The notes beneath the pieces are model-generated. The model was not told the origin of the DNA. It did no database searches and saw only the letters and a list, made by a program, of their open reading frames with translations. Shown here piece by piece: positions 1-7,322 of a stretch of 64,000 bases of DNA (position 1 is the first letter of the stretch; the number at the start of each line of letters is the position of its first letter). The stretch covers positions 62,001 to 126,000 of the forward strand of contig JAJNDK010000012.1 of assembly GCA_021156365.1 (NCBI GenBank). The letters run 5' to 3'. The position numbers were made by a program, and so were the translations under genes. This DNA comes from Bacteroidota bacterium (GTDB lineage: Bacteria > Bacteroidota > Bacteroidia > B-17B0 > Aurantibacillaceae).

Positions 1-465
1 GCTGATCTCATACATACCATTTACAGTTGGTGTGAAGAGATACCAGTAATTACGGCCAAGAGCGGTATACATTCCTGTATCTGCAACAATCGCCTGGTTG
101 CAGTTACTGCCCGGAGGACAATTGAAAGAGGTGATCTCCGAATTGCCGTAGTTGCCACCGGAAGCTACAGTAGAGCCACCATAAGTCACATGATACGATC
201 CGGTACCATAACTGCAACAGATTCCATCACCAAACGTGTCGAAAATAGAGAAAGTAAGACATTTGGTGGAATCCACACAAACAGAAGCACTGTTGCTGGT
301 TCCGGCAAGTAGGATAGTGCCCGCATTGTCTTTCAGGTTCCAGCTTATTTCAGCCGGGTAGTTATCGGGGATAATAGTAACAACTACTTGTTTTTGGCCG
401 GGAGGGCATTGCGCGAAAATGCTTGTACTAACGATGCTTAATAGCAGGAGTAATTTTTTCATCAT
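1..465 (-). CDS. Exported cysteine-containing protein, C-terminus cut by window edge
   Basis: The frame is open from a start at 465 to base 1, 155 codons without a stop, so the C-terminus lies outside the window. A Lys-Lys start and a leucine-rich core ending in FAQ form a signal peptide of about 19 residues. The mature part has a Gly/Asp/Cys segment (DTFGDGICCSYGTGSYHV) near residues 75-92, a motif I associate with secreted Bacteroidota proteins that often end in a T9SS sorting domain; that end cannot be seen here. Two ATG codons lie in tandem (465 and 462); either could be used. A -7 box at 484-491 would give a short leader. Function unknown; probably cell-surface or secreted. Confidence 0.8.
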   Translation of the reverse strand, partial: MMKKLLLLLSIVSTSIFAQCPPGQKQVVVTIIPDNYPAEISWNLKDNAGTILLAGTSNSASVCVDSTKCLTFSIFDTFGDGICCSYGTGSYHVTYGGSTVASGGNYGNSEITSFNCPPGSNCNQAIVADTGMYTALGRNYWYLFTPTVNGMYEIS

Positions 466-483
466 GATACAGGGGATTTTAAC

Positions 484-491
484 CAAATTTA
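484..491 (-). promoter_or_regulatory. Bacteroidota -7 box inside an inverted repeat
   Basis: Read on the minus strand the sequence is TAAATTTG, an exact match to TAnnTTTG, about 19 bases upstream of the exported-protein start at 465. It lies in the loop of a perfect 9-base inverted repeat, GGGGATTTT at 472-480 and AAAATCCCC at 494-502. That placement could mean an operator over the promoter or a hairpin at the transcript start. No clear -33 TTG is seen. Confidence 0.5.
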
Positions 492-567
492 TGAAAATCC
501 CCGAAGAATCGCAAAAAAGACAAGAAGAATAAACAGTTAATTGCCGTATTTAACAAATGGAAACTAC

Positions 568-786
568 TTATCCAGGTTTTTCCGGATGTTTTCCTACATC
601 CACCGGAGGTAGAGATGGGTATGATTCTGAAAATCCAACGTATTTCGTCAGGTCAATGGTACCTAGGAAACTTGGTTGGCATATACCGAAGCTTTTGCTG
701 TTGTCTTCTCCCGAAAATGCAGGTGTGGAATATCCGGCAAGCAGCATAAGAATGATAGCAAGAATATGTTTATGCAGGAAATTCAC
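568..786 (-). CDS. Small exported protein, 72 aa, unknown function
   Basis: From a GTG at 786 the frame encodes 72 residues. It begins with a good signal peptide: His/Lys-containing N-region, a hydrophobic ILAIILMLLAGY core and a PAFS cleavage-like end. The mature part of about 48 residues is rich in Pro, Ser and Gly and has one Cys. No family is recognised. A TTG at 825 would lengthen the protein but would put charged residues before the signal peptide, so GTG is preferred. It sits just upstream of another exported-protein gene on the same strand. It could be a chance frame; the signal peptide is the main support. Confidence 0.4.
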   Translation of the reverse strand: MNFLHKHILAIILMLLAGYSTPAFSGEDNSKSFGICQPSFLGTIDLTKYVGFSESYPSLPPVDVGKHPEKPG

Positions 787-899
787 TTTTTGAACCCGGC
801 GATCCGAATTTAATCCGTAAAGCAAAATCTATGCAAAAACTGTTAATAACCCCGTTGATTATATTCCCTGTCGCTTTATTCCCCAACTTTGCAGTGTTT

Positions 900-907
900 T
901 ATCTTTG
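900..907 (+). promoter_or_regulatory. -7 box for the Ddl-like fusion gene
   Basis: TATCTTTG, an exact TAnnTTTG match, ends 24 bases before the ATG at 932. This puts the transcription start near 913 with a leader of about 20 bases. No TTG lies at the usual distance upstream (a TTTG at 888-891 is too close). Confidence 0.5.
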
Positions 908-931
908 AAAGGATCAATTGTAGCTTAGATT

Positions 932-3625
932 ATGGAAAAAATCCGTGTTGGAATCATTTTTGGCGGGCGTTCGAAAGAGCGGGAGATCTCGTTTGCAGGC
1001 GGGAGAACGGTGTATGATAACCTCAATAAAGCCATATTCGAGGCTATTCCGCTATTCGTGGACTCTTTCGGGAATTTTGTGTTGCTCGACTGGAATTTTG
1101 TATACAAAGGCACGATCCGCGATTTTTATCCCCCGGTAGAATTCCTGCCTTCCATCGGATCCGAATTTCCATATTATGCCGAAAACCTGGGCAATTTAAC
1201 AACCGCTCAGCAAAATGAAATGATCTCCCGGATCGGAAAAAAAGTTGAAGTAAATGAGCTGAAAGCACTTTTTGATATTGCTTTTCTGTGTCTTCACGGG
1301 CCTTATGGCGAAGATGGAAAAATACAGGGCTTGCTGGAATACCTGCAGATCCCGTATTCCGGATCGGGAATTTTACCTTCTGCCATCGGGATCGACAAAA
1401 GTGTGCAGAAAAAATTGATGGTCAATGCCAAATTCAATTCGCCACCGTTTTTCAGTATCGACCGGAATGCCTGGATCAGCGGAACGGCAAAAGGAGTTTG
1501 GGACAAAGCAAAAAAAGAGATCGGTTTCCCCATTGTGATCAAGCCGGCCAACCAGGGTTCCTCGATCGGTGTCACCATCCTGATGGAGGACAGCGAATAT
1601 AAATTCATGGAGGCAGTGGAGAAAGCTTTGTTCACAAGATGGGTAGACAGCGCGATGTGGATCGGAATGGATGAGGGGTCAAAAAAATCGTACATACACA
1701 CTTTATCCGATATCCGTGAAGGCATGGGAATTCCTGTGAAGATCGGAAAGGATATTATTTACAATCCGGATGAGCTGATCCGATACCTGGATGCGAATGC
1801 TTCAAAGAACGAAGGTTTTGTGGTGGAAGCACTGGATGGAGAAAGCACGGTTTTGATAGAAGGTTTTATTGAAGGAAAAGAATTCAGCTGCATCGTTGTG
1901 GAGGACGAGAATGGGAAAGCGATCGCATTACCGCCTACTGAGATCCGTAAAGGGAAAGAGCTGTTCGATTACCGCAGTAAATACCTGCCGGGCTTGTCGA
2001 GAAAGATCACACCGATAGAAGAAACCGATGAAATTATCCAGGCGATCCGTAAAGAATGCGAACGTTTGTTTTACGAATTGAATTTCGATGTGTATGCACG
2101 GATCGATGGTTTTTTAAGCAAAGACGGAAAGATCTTTTTGAACGATCCGAATACCACTTCGGGCATGATGCCATCTTCTTTCTTTTTTCATCAGGCAGCA
2201 GAGATCGGGTTGAATCCTTCTCAATTCCTTTCCTTCATTATCCGCACTTCTTTTTCCAAACGGATCAAACAAGCCAAAGGAGAGATAAGCTACGATGCGA
2301 TACTCGAACGACTGGATCTGTTTTTGCAAAACGAAAAAACGCAGGGAACCAATAAGATCCCGGTGGCAGTTCTGTTAGGAGGTTATTCATCCGAACGCCA
2401 TATCTCGGTAGAGAGCGGAAGAAATATTTACGAGAAACTGGCTTCTTCCGAAAAATATGCACCGGTGCCTGTTTTCCTTACCGGTAGCAGTGGGAATCAC
2501 CAGATGTACCGTATCCCGATCAATGCTTTGCTGAAAGACAATGCAGATGATATCAAAGAAAAGATCAATAAGTGGAAGATCCATGAGGTAGTGCAACAGA
2601 TCATCGGTGAATGTCATTCTATCACGGAAAAATACAGCTCTTCCAACAACCTGCAGGAACCGAAGCTACTGAGCTATAAGGCCCTGGCGAAACAGGTGCA
2701 GGAAGTGTTCATCGCACTGCATGGACGTCCGGGTGAAGACGGGGAAGTGCAGGAGCAACTCGAAGCGATCGGCTTGTCGTATAACGGATCGGAGAAAGAA
2801 AGCGCAGCCATCACGATCGATAAATACAAAACGAATGAGATCCTGTTGAAGAACGGATTCCTGGTGGCGAAGCATTGCCTCGTGACTGCCGACGACTGGA
2901 ATACGAACAAGGACAATATCAAAGGCATGCTTCAGAATGACTACAAATATCCCTTCATTGCCAAACCAGTGGATGACGGTTGTAGCAGCGCCGTGAAAAA
3001 GATCAAAACCTTTGAGGAATTTGAAGCTTTTGCAAAGCTGATCTTCCGTACATCAGAAGCCCTGGATCCTGCAGCGGCAGAAACGCTGCATATCCGGGAC
3101 AAAGAAGAATTTCCGCAAAAGCCGGTTGTGCTTATCGAAGAACTGATCTCAAAAAAGGGAGCAAAACATTTCCTCGAAATCACCGGTGGAATGTTAACTC
3201 ATTTTAACGACAAAGGTGAAGTGGAGTATGAAGTGTTTGAAGCAAGCGAAGCATTAGCAGAAGGAGATATCCTGAGCCTTGAAGAGAAATTCCTCGCAGG
3301 GCAGGGACAAAATATTACGCCGGCACGTTATGCAAAAGATCCGAAAGAACGCCAGGCTATTTCAGATAAAATAAAAGCAACATTAGGTGCAGCGGCAAAA
3401 GTATTGGGTGTAGCCGGTTATTGCAGGATCGATGCGTTTGTGCGGATATTCGATAATCAGCAGGTGGAAGTGATCTTCATTGAAGTGAACAGCCTGCCGG
3501 GTATGACCCCTGCTACCTGTATCTATCACCAGGCTGCTATTAATGAATACAAGCCGTATGAGTTTATTGACAATATTCTTGATTTCGGTGTGAAGCGTAA
3601 AATGAGGAAAGCGGTGAATACGTAG
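932..3625 (+). CDS. Tandem D-alanine--D-alanine ligase-like fusion protein (two ATP-grasp units)
   Basis: The 897-residue product is about three times a normal Ddl and contains two complete Ddl-like units, roughly residues 1-450 and 474-897. Each starts with a Rossmann-like strand and an SxERxIS-type motif (SKEREIS, SSERHIS), then HGxxGEDGxxQ, a (I)DK motif, a KPxxxG loop and a C-terminal metal site. Unit 1 has KPANQGSSIGV near residue 204 but DPNTTSGMM (404-413) in place of E-x-N-x-x-P-G-M. Unit 2 has the canonical EVNSLPGMT (851-859) but a KPVDDGCSSAV loop near 678. Known Ddl enzymes join two D-alanines with ATP for peptidoglycan precursors; the product here is inferred to be D-Ala-D-Ala or a similar depsipeptide or dipeptide. 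The units have diverged, so they may have different roles. The gene appears monocistronic. Confidence 0.85.
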   Translation: MEKIRVGIIFGGRSKEREISFAGGRTVYDNLNKAIFEAIPLFVDSFGNFVLLDWNFVYKGTIRDFYPPVEFLPSIGSEFPYYAENLGNLTTAQQNEMISRIGKKVEVNELKALFDIAFLCLHGPYGEDGKIQGLLEYLQIPYSGSGILPSAIGIDKSVQKKLMVNAKFNSPPFFSIDRNAWISGTAKGVWDKAKKEIGFPIVIKPANQGSSIGVTILMEDSEYKFMEAVEKALFTRWVDSAMWIGMDEGSKKSYIHTLSDIREGMGIPVKIGKDIIYNPDELIRYLDANASKNEGFVVEALDGESTVLIEGFIEGKEFSCIVVEDENGKAIALPPTEIRKGKELFDYRSKYLPGLSRKITPIEETDEIIQAIRKECERLFYELNFDVYARIDGFLSKDGKIFLNDPNTTSGMMPSSFFFHQAAEIGLNPSQFLSFIIRTSFSKRIKQAKGEISYDAILERLDLFLQNEKTQGTNKIPVAVLLGGYSSERHISVESGRNIYEKLASSEKYAPVPVFLTGSSGNHQMYRIPINALLKDNADDIKEKINKWKIHEVVQQIIGECHSITEKYSSSNNLQEPKLLSYKALAKQVQEVFIALHGRPGEDGEVQEQLEAIGLSYNGSEKESAAITIDKYKTNEILLKNGFLVAKHCLVTADDWNTNKDNIKGMLQNDYKYPFIAKPVDDGCSSAVKKIKTFEEFEAFAKLIFRTSEALDPAAAETLHIRDKEEFPQKPVVLIEELISKKGAKHFLEITGGMLTHFNDKGEVEYEVFEASEALAEGDILSLEEKFLAGQGQNITPARYAKDPKERQAISDKIKATLGAAAKVLGVAGYCRIDAFVRIFDNQQVEVIFIEVNSLPGMTPATCIYHQAAINEYKPYEFIDNILDFGVKRKMRKAVNT

Positions 3626-3678
3626 AAACGGAGACTATTCCTCATAACATGGGAATTTTTTTGGCTGGTGGAAATTTT

Positions 3679-3686
3679 TATATTTG
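3679..3686 (+). promoter_or_regulatory. -7 box fixing the start of the T9SS cargo gene
   Basis: TATATTTG is an exact TAnnTTTG match 18 bases before the ATG at 3705. An in-frame TTG at 3684 overlaps this box and therefore cannot be a start for a transcript made here, which supports the ATG at 3705. A TTGG at 3661 is a possible -33 element, with a spacer somewhat short at 15 bases. Confidence 0.5.
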
Positions 3687-3704
3687 ATTCAAAATATAAA
3701 AAGC

Positions 3705-4775
3705 ATGAAAAAACATCTACTCCTACTTATTGCAGCTTCGTCGTTTATTACGGCCGGAGCACAGATCACCCTTACACAGGCAGACATTGCCACTGCCGGA
3801 AACACTTTCCGAAGGGGCAATGATACTATTTTTTCCGGCATCATCGGGCCAGGCGGTACCAACATGACCTGGAACTATACCGGCAGCCTGGATATTGACT
3901 ATGTGGACACGATCAGCTTTGTGAATCCGAACACATTGCCTTCCTTCAGCACATTTCCTACGTCCAACATCGGGATCAAATTTGGTTCTTTTGCCGACGG
4001 ATACGGGATCTCTTCCCCTACTTCGCTGAGCCTTATTGGACAGGCTGGTACTTTTTTCGGTGTTTACGGCGAACTGGAATTTACAGATCCGGAAAAACTG
4101 ATGGAATTCCCCTGCACTTTCGGTACAACGTATACAGACTATGTTGAATACGGTGCGCAGGTGGAGTATACGACAACCGGGGTTGATTCTGTTCGTTTGA
4201 AAACCATGAAAAATAAATCGGTGAATGTGGATGGCTGGGGAAGCCTCACTACTTTGTCGGGTACCTACAATGTGCTTCGCCAGATGGAATACACCACACA
4301 GATCGATTCTATCTGGATCCATACTCCCGGATTCCCACCGATTGTACCGCCATCCTGGCAATTCTATACTGAACAGCTGGATACTACGTATCACTATGCT
4401 TTCTGGTCCAATGGAACCGGATATCCGGTAGCGGAAATTGATAGCTCGTACAACGCTACTGCCGGCGCATTTGAAGTAACGGCAAACTGGATCCTTGCTC
4501 CGGGCGTGTCGTTAAAAGAAAACAATACTGTTTCGGGATCCCTTGTATATCCGAATCCTGCAGCAGACGCTGTTACGATCCGCCTGACAAATGCTCCTCA
4601 AACGAATTATGAAATAGAAGTGTACACTGCTATCGGTACCGTTGTGAAAAGAGCAGATGTATCGGGAGCGAAAAATGTAGTAGCTATCGATGAATTGTCT
4701 CCGGGCTTTTACCTGTACCGTGCAGTATCAAAAGAGGGCGCCGTTTTAGGTCAGGGGAAATTCCAAAAGAACTGA
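3705..4775 (+). CDS. Secreted protein with T9SS type A C-terminal sorting domain
   Basis: The 356-residue protein starts with a signal peptide (MKKHLLLL core, ending GAQ). Its last 75 residues form a T9SS type A sorting domain: a YPNPAAD start, two beta segments, and a GFYLYR strand before the end KFQKN. In T9SS the domain directs export through the outer membrane and is cleaved on surface attachment or release. The central 260 residues are rich in Thr, Ser, Gly and Tyr and look like a beta-rich passenger; no catalytic motif is seen. The start at 3705 is preferred because the alternative upstream TTG lies in the -7 box. A strong terminator follows. Confidence 0.85.
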   Translation: MKKHLLLLIAASSFITAGAQITLTQADIATAGNTFRRGNDTIFSGIIGPGGTNMTWNYTGSLDIDYVDTISFVNPNTLPSFSTFPTSNIGIKFGSFADGYGISSPTSLSLIGQAGTFFGVYGELEFTDPEKLMEFPCTFGTTYTDYVEYGAQVEYTTTGVDSVRLKTMKNKSVNVDGWGSLTTLSGTYNVLRQMEYTTQIDSIWIHTPGFPPIVPPSWQFYTEQLDTTYHYAFWSNGTGYPVAEIDSSYNATAGAFEVTANWILAPGVSLKENNTVSGSLVYPNPAADAVTIRLTNAPQTNYEIEVYTAIGTVVKRADVSGAKNVVAIDELSPGFYLYRAVSKEGAVLGQGKFQKN

Positions 4776-4793
4776 TAAGAAACCTGTTTTCTG

Positions 4794-4830
4794 AAATGCC
4801 CGTTCGCTGGAAGTGAACGGGCATTTTTTT
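4794..4830. terminator. Bidirectional intrinsic terminator
   Basis: A perfect 12-base stem (4794-4805 with 4815-4826) with a 9-base loop is followed by a run of T to 4830. It lies between convergent genes, the T9SS cargo gene on the plus strand and the sensor phosphatase on the minus strand. A-rich sequence at the left end suggests it can also serve the minus strand. Confidence 0.85.
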
Positions 4831-7180
4831 ATATACGAATACCTATAATGCAGACGTCATCGATCTGTTCCAACTTGTTCTTCCAACCTTCAAACTTTGC
4901 ATTCAGCTCATCAGCCTGTTTTTCGAAAGCGAGTTTTGTGTTGGTTTCGATAATCTCCTGCAGCTGTTTGTATTTGAATTTTTTTCCTTTCGGTCCGCCA
5001 AACTGATCGGCATACCCATCGGTGTACATGTAAAAGGTGGTTCCCGGTTCCCACTCCAGTGCATGTGTGGTAAAAGGGTTTTGTTCTGCGTATTTACCGA
5101 TTGGTTGTTTATCGGCTTTTATTTCACGGATCCCCTGTGTTTCTCCGGGTGGAATAAACCACAGCGGATTGTTGGCACCGCTCCAGAATATTTTTTTGTT
5201 CCCCTTATCCACACACAATAAAGATATGTCCATTCCATCCTTCACTTCGCTTTCACTTTTTTCGAAGGTAGCTATCACCAGCTCGCGCACTTTATCGAGG
5301 ATCTTCCCCGGCTCTGTTATATTAAATTCTTTTACGGTCCTGTTCAGTGCATTGCTGCAAACTACGCTCACCATCGCACCCGGTACACCATGCCCTGTAC
5401 AATCAGCCGCAGCTATAAACACAAGCTCCGATGAATTTTCTGCCACAACTGTTTCCAGCCAGTAAAAATCACCTGCCACGATGTCTTTTGGTTTATACAA
5501 CACAAAGCTCTCCGGGAAATACTGCTTAATGAGGCTGATGGGAGGAAGAATAGCTTCCTGTAATCGTTTGGCATAAGTAATACTATCGGTGATCTCCTTG
5601 TTCTTTTCATCCACGATCTCTTTCTGGTGTTCCACTTCTTTTTTCTGCTGGTTGATCAGCTCATTCTTATCGGTAAGCTCTTTGTTGGCTTTTTGTTTTT
5701 GCCGGTAGCCACGATAGATCAGGAAGAGCATAACCAGTACAAGGCCTGATACGGCAAGCAATCCATAGAGTTGCTGCGTGCGCCGTGCCGAAAGCTCATC
5801 TGCCTGCTTTTTTTCTGCTTCGCTCCGTGCCAGCTCCGCTTTTTTTACCTGCTGGTCCATCTTCAATACTTCATTCTCTTTGTTTTTCGCTTCCGTTTCG
5901 GCATGTGATTTTTGCAGCAGTACTTCCTGCATTTCTTTTTCGGTGTTCAGCAATTCCACTTCCTGTATTTTGCGCATGCGTTCTGCATTGCTACGGAGCA
6001 GCTCTGCCTCGTTCAGCTGTTTTTGTTTGTTCAGTAAATTGATCTGCTGTTCTTTTTTCTCTGTTTTGTACTTGGTTTCCATCTCATTCACCGCTTTGAA
6101 TTTTTCGGTGGAGATAAAAGAATCCCGCGCGCTTGCATATATGTAGTAATACGAAAGCGCTTTTTTGAGATCGTTCCGGCTCTTGTTGATGAAGCTGAGT
6201 TTAAAAGCTGCCTGTGAAAGAGCCTGCATATTGCTGCTTTTATCGGCAAGATCGTAGGCGTGCATGTAATTTTTTTCAGCCGACACGGTATCTGCAAGCT
6301 TCAGGTTAATATCTGCCAGCTCTTCCAGTGCCAGGATCTGCACTTTCACATCCCCGAGCTTCTCACTGATCGCGAGGGATTTTTCTGCAACCTCTTTTGC
6401 TTTGGCATAGTCTTTTTTGCGGTCATACAATTCAGCGAGTGTATGCAGCGTGTAGGAAATTCCCTGCGCCTCACCGATCTCTTCTTTTAGCTTCAGGCTT
6501 TTGGTGAGGTAGACTTCTGCTTCGGTGAAATTTTTCTCCAGCATCAGCTGCGAGCCCAGGTTGTTATAGGCAATCGCTGTGCTTTTTTTGTTTCCGGATT
6601 TTTCAGCCAGTTCGGCTGCCATCGTGTAATATTTTTTTGCCTTTTGATTTTGCTCCAGCGAGCGATAGATACCGCCGATATTACCGGCAAAATAGGCCTG
6701 CAAAGAAAGATTCTTTTTCTTTTCGTAGTATTCGAGCGTTTCTATATACAGAGGCAATGCTTTCTCGTAATTGCCGGCATTGTACTGCACGATGCCCAAT
6801 GAGCTGAGGCAGGCAATGATCCCGCCTTCATCATTGATCTTCCGGTTAAGTCCAAGTGCACTGTCGATGTACACGATGGATTTTTTTGTATCGCCTTCGA
6901 TGTCGTAATAAATGCCTACCTGCCGTAGGGCAAAAGCTTTGGTGTACTGATTGTTGTATTTGGAGGCGATTTTCAATCCCTGCGAGGCATATTCATAGAA
7001 TTTGTTGTAGTCTTTCCCGAGGAACAGGTTGGCTACGCTGCAATACAATTGCGCTTTTTCGGGTTCTTTGCTTCGTTCGATCACCCGGAGAAGCGAATCG
7101 GCTTTGGTCTGGCTTTGAAGGGTATAAAAAAATCCTGTAAGGAAAAAGAAAATCAATGGTACGCAAAGCCGGAATCTCAT
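4829..7180 (-). CDS. TPR sensor protein phosphatase (SpoIIE/PP2C family), membrane bound
   Basis: Order of parts in 783 residues: signal peptide or N-terminal anchor (1-23, ending LQSQ), about seven TPR-like repeats (30-350), a long Glu/Lys/Ala coiled coil (350-460), a membrane span near 465-488, a second short coiled coil, then a SpoIIE-type PP2C domain (about 540-783). PP2C metal and catalytic motifs are present: GDFYW, ADCTGHGVPGA, DGMD, TDGYADQFGG and a final DDVCIIGI. The family dephosphorylates Ser/Thr, often on anti-anti-sigma (STAS) proteins; no STAS gene is in the window, so the substrate is unknown. The TPR part is expected in the periplasm and the phosphatase in the cytoplasm. The next gene downstream in coordinate (7323-9437) is a paralogue on the same strand. 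Confidence 0.9.
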   Translation of the reverse strand: MRFRLCVPLIFFFLTGFFYTLQSQTKADSLLRVIERSKEPEKAQLYCSVANLFLGKDYNKFYEYASQGLKIASKYNNQYTKAFALRQVGIYYDIEGDTKKSIVYIDSALGLNRKINDEGGIIACLSSLGIVQYNAGNYEKALPLYIETLEYYEKKKNLSLQAYFAGNIGGIYRSLEQNQKAKKYYTMAAELAEKSGNKKSTAIAYNNLGSQLMLEKNFTEAEVYLTKSLKLKEEIGEAQGISYTLHTLAELYDRKKDYAKAKEVAEKSLAISEKLGDVKVQILALEELADINLKLADTVSAEKNYMHAYDLADKSSNMQALSQAAFKLSFINKSRNDLKKALSYYYIYASARDSFISTEKFKAVNEMETKYKTEKKEQQINLLNKQKQLNEAELLRSNAERMRKIQEVELLNTEKEMQEVLLQKSHAETEAKNKENEVLKMDQQVKKAELARSEAEKKQADELSARRTQQLYGLLAVSGLVLVMLFLIYRGYRQKQKANKELTDKNELINQQKKEVEHQKEIVDEKNKEITDSITYAKRLQEAILPPISLIKQYFPESFVLYKPKDIVAGDFYWLETVVAENSSELVFIAAADCTGHGVPGAMVSVVCSNALNRTVKEFNITEPGKILDKVRELVIATFEKSESEVKDGMDISLLCVDKGNKKIFWSGANNPLWFIPPGETQGIREIKADKQPIGKYAEQNPFTTHALEWEPGTTFYMYTDGYADQFGGPKGKKFKYKQLQEIIETNTKLAFEKQADELNAKFEGWKNKLEQIDDVCIIGIRI

Positions 7181-7185
7181 ATGCT

Positions 7186-7193
7186 CAAAATTA
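7186..7193 (-). promoter_or_regulatory. -7 box very close to the phosphatase start
   Basis: On the minus strand this reads TAATTTTG, an exact TAnnTTTG match ending only 5 bases before the ATG at 7180. If used, transcription would begin at or next to the start codon, giving a leaderless or near-leaderless mRNA. Confidence 0.4.
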
Positions 7194-7322
7194 CTAAAGT
7201 CTTTGGGGAATAAGATGACGGAAAATAAAATATTCCATAAACCGGGGAATATTTTTGTCTATAGACGGATACCCACTCCGCAAATATCTCTCGTCAGGCT
7301 CGAAGCAGGCTCCTCCTTTGCA

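Noticed and set aside
3723-4394. 223-codon minus-strand frame
   Set aside because: Antisense to the T9SS cargo gene; no signal peptide, domain or promoter.
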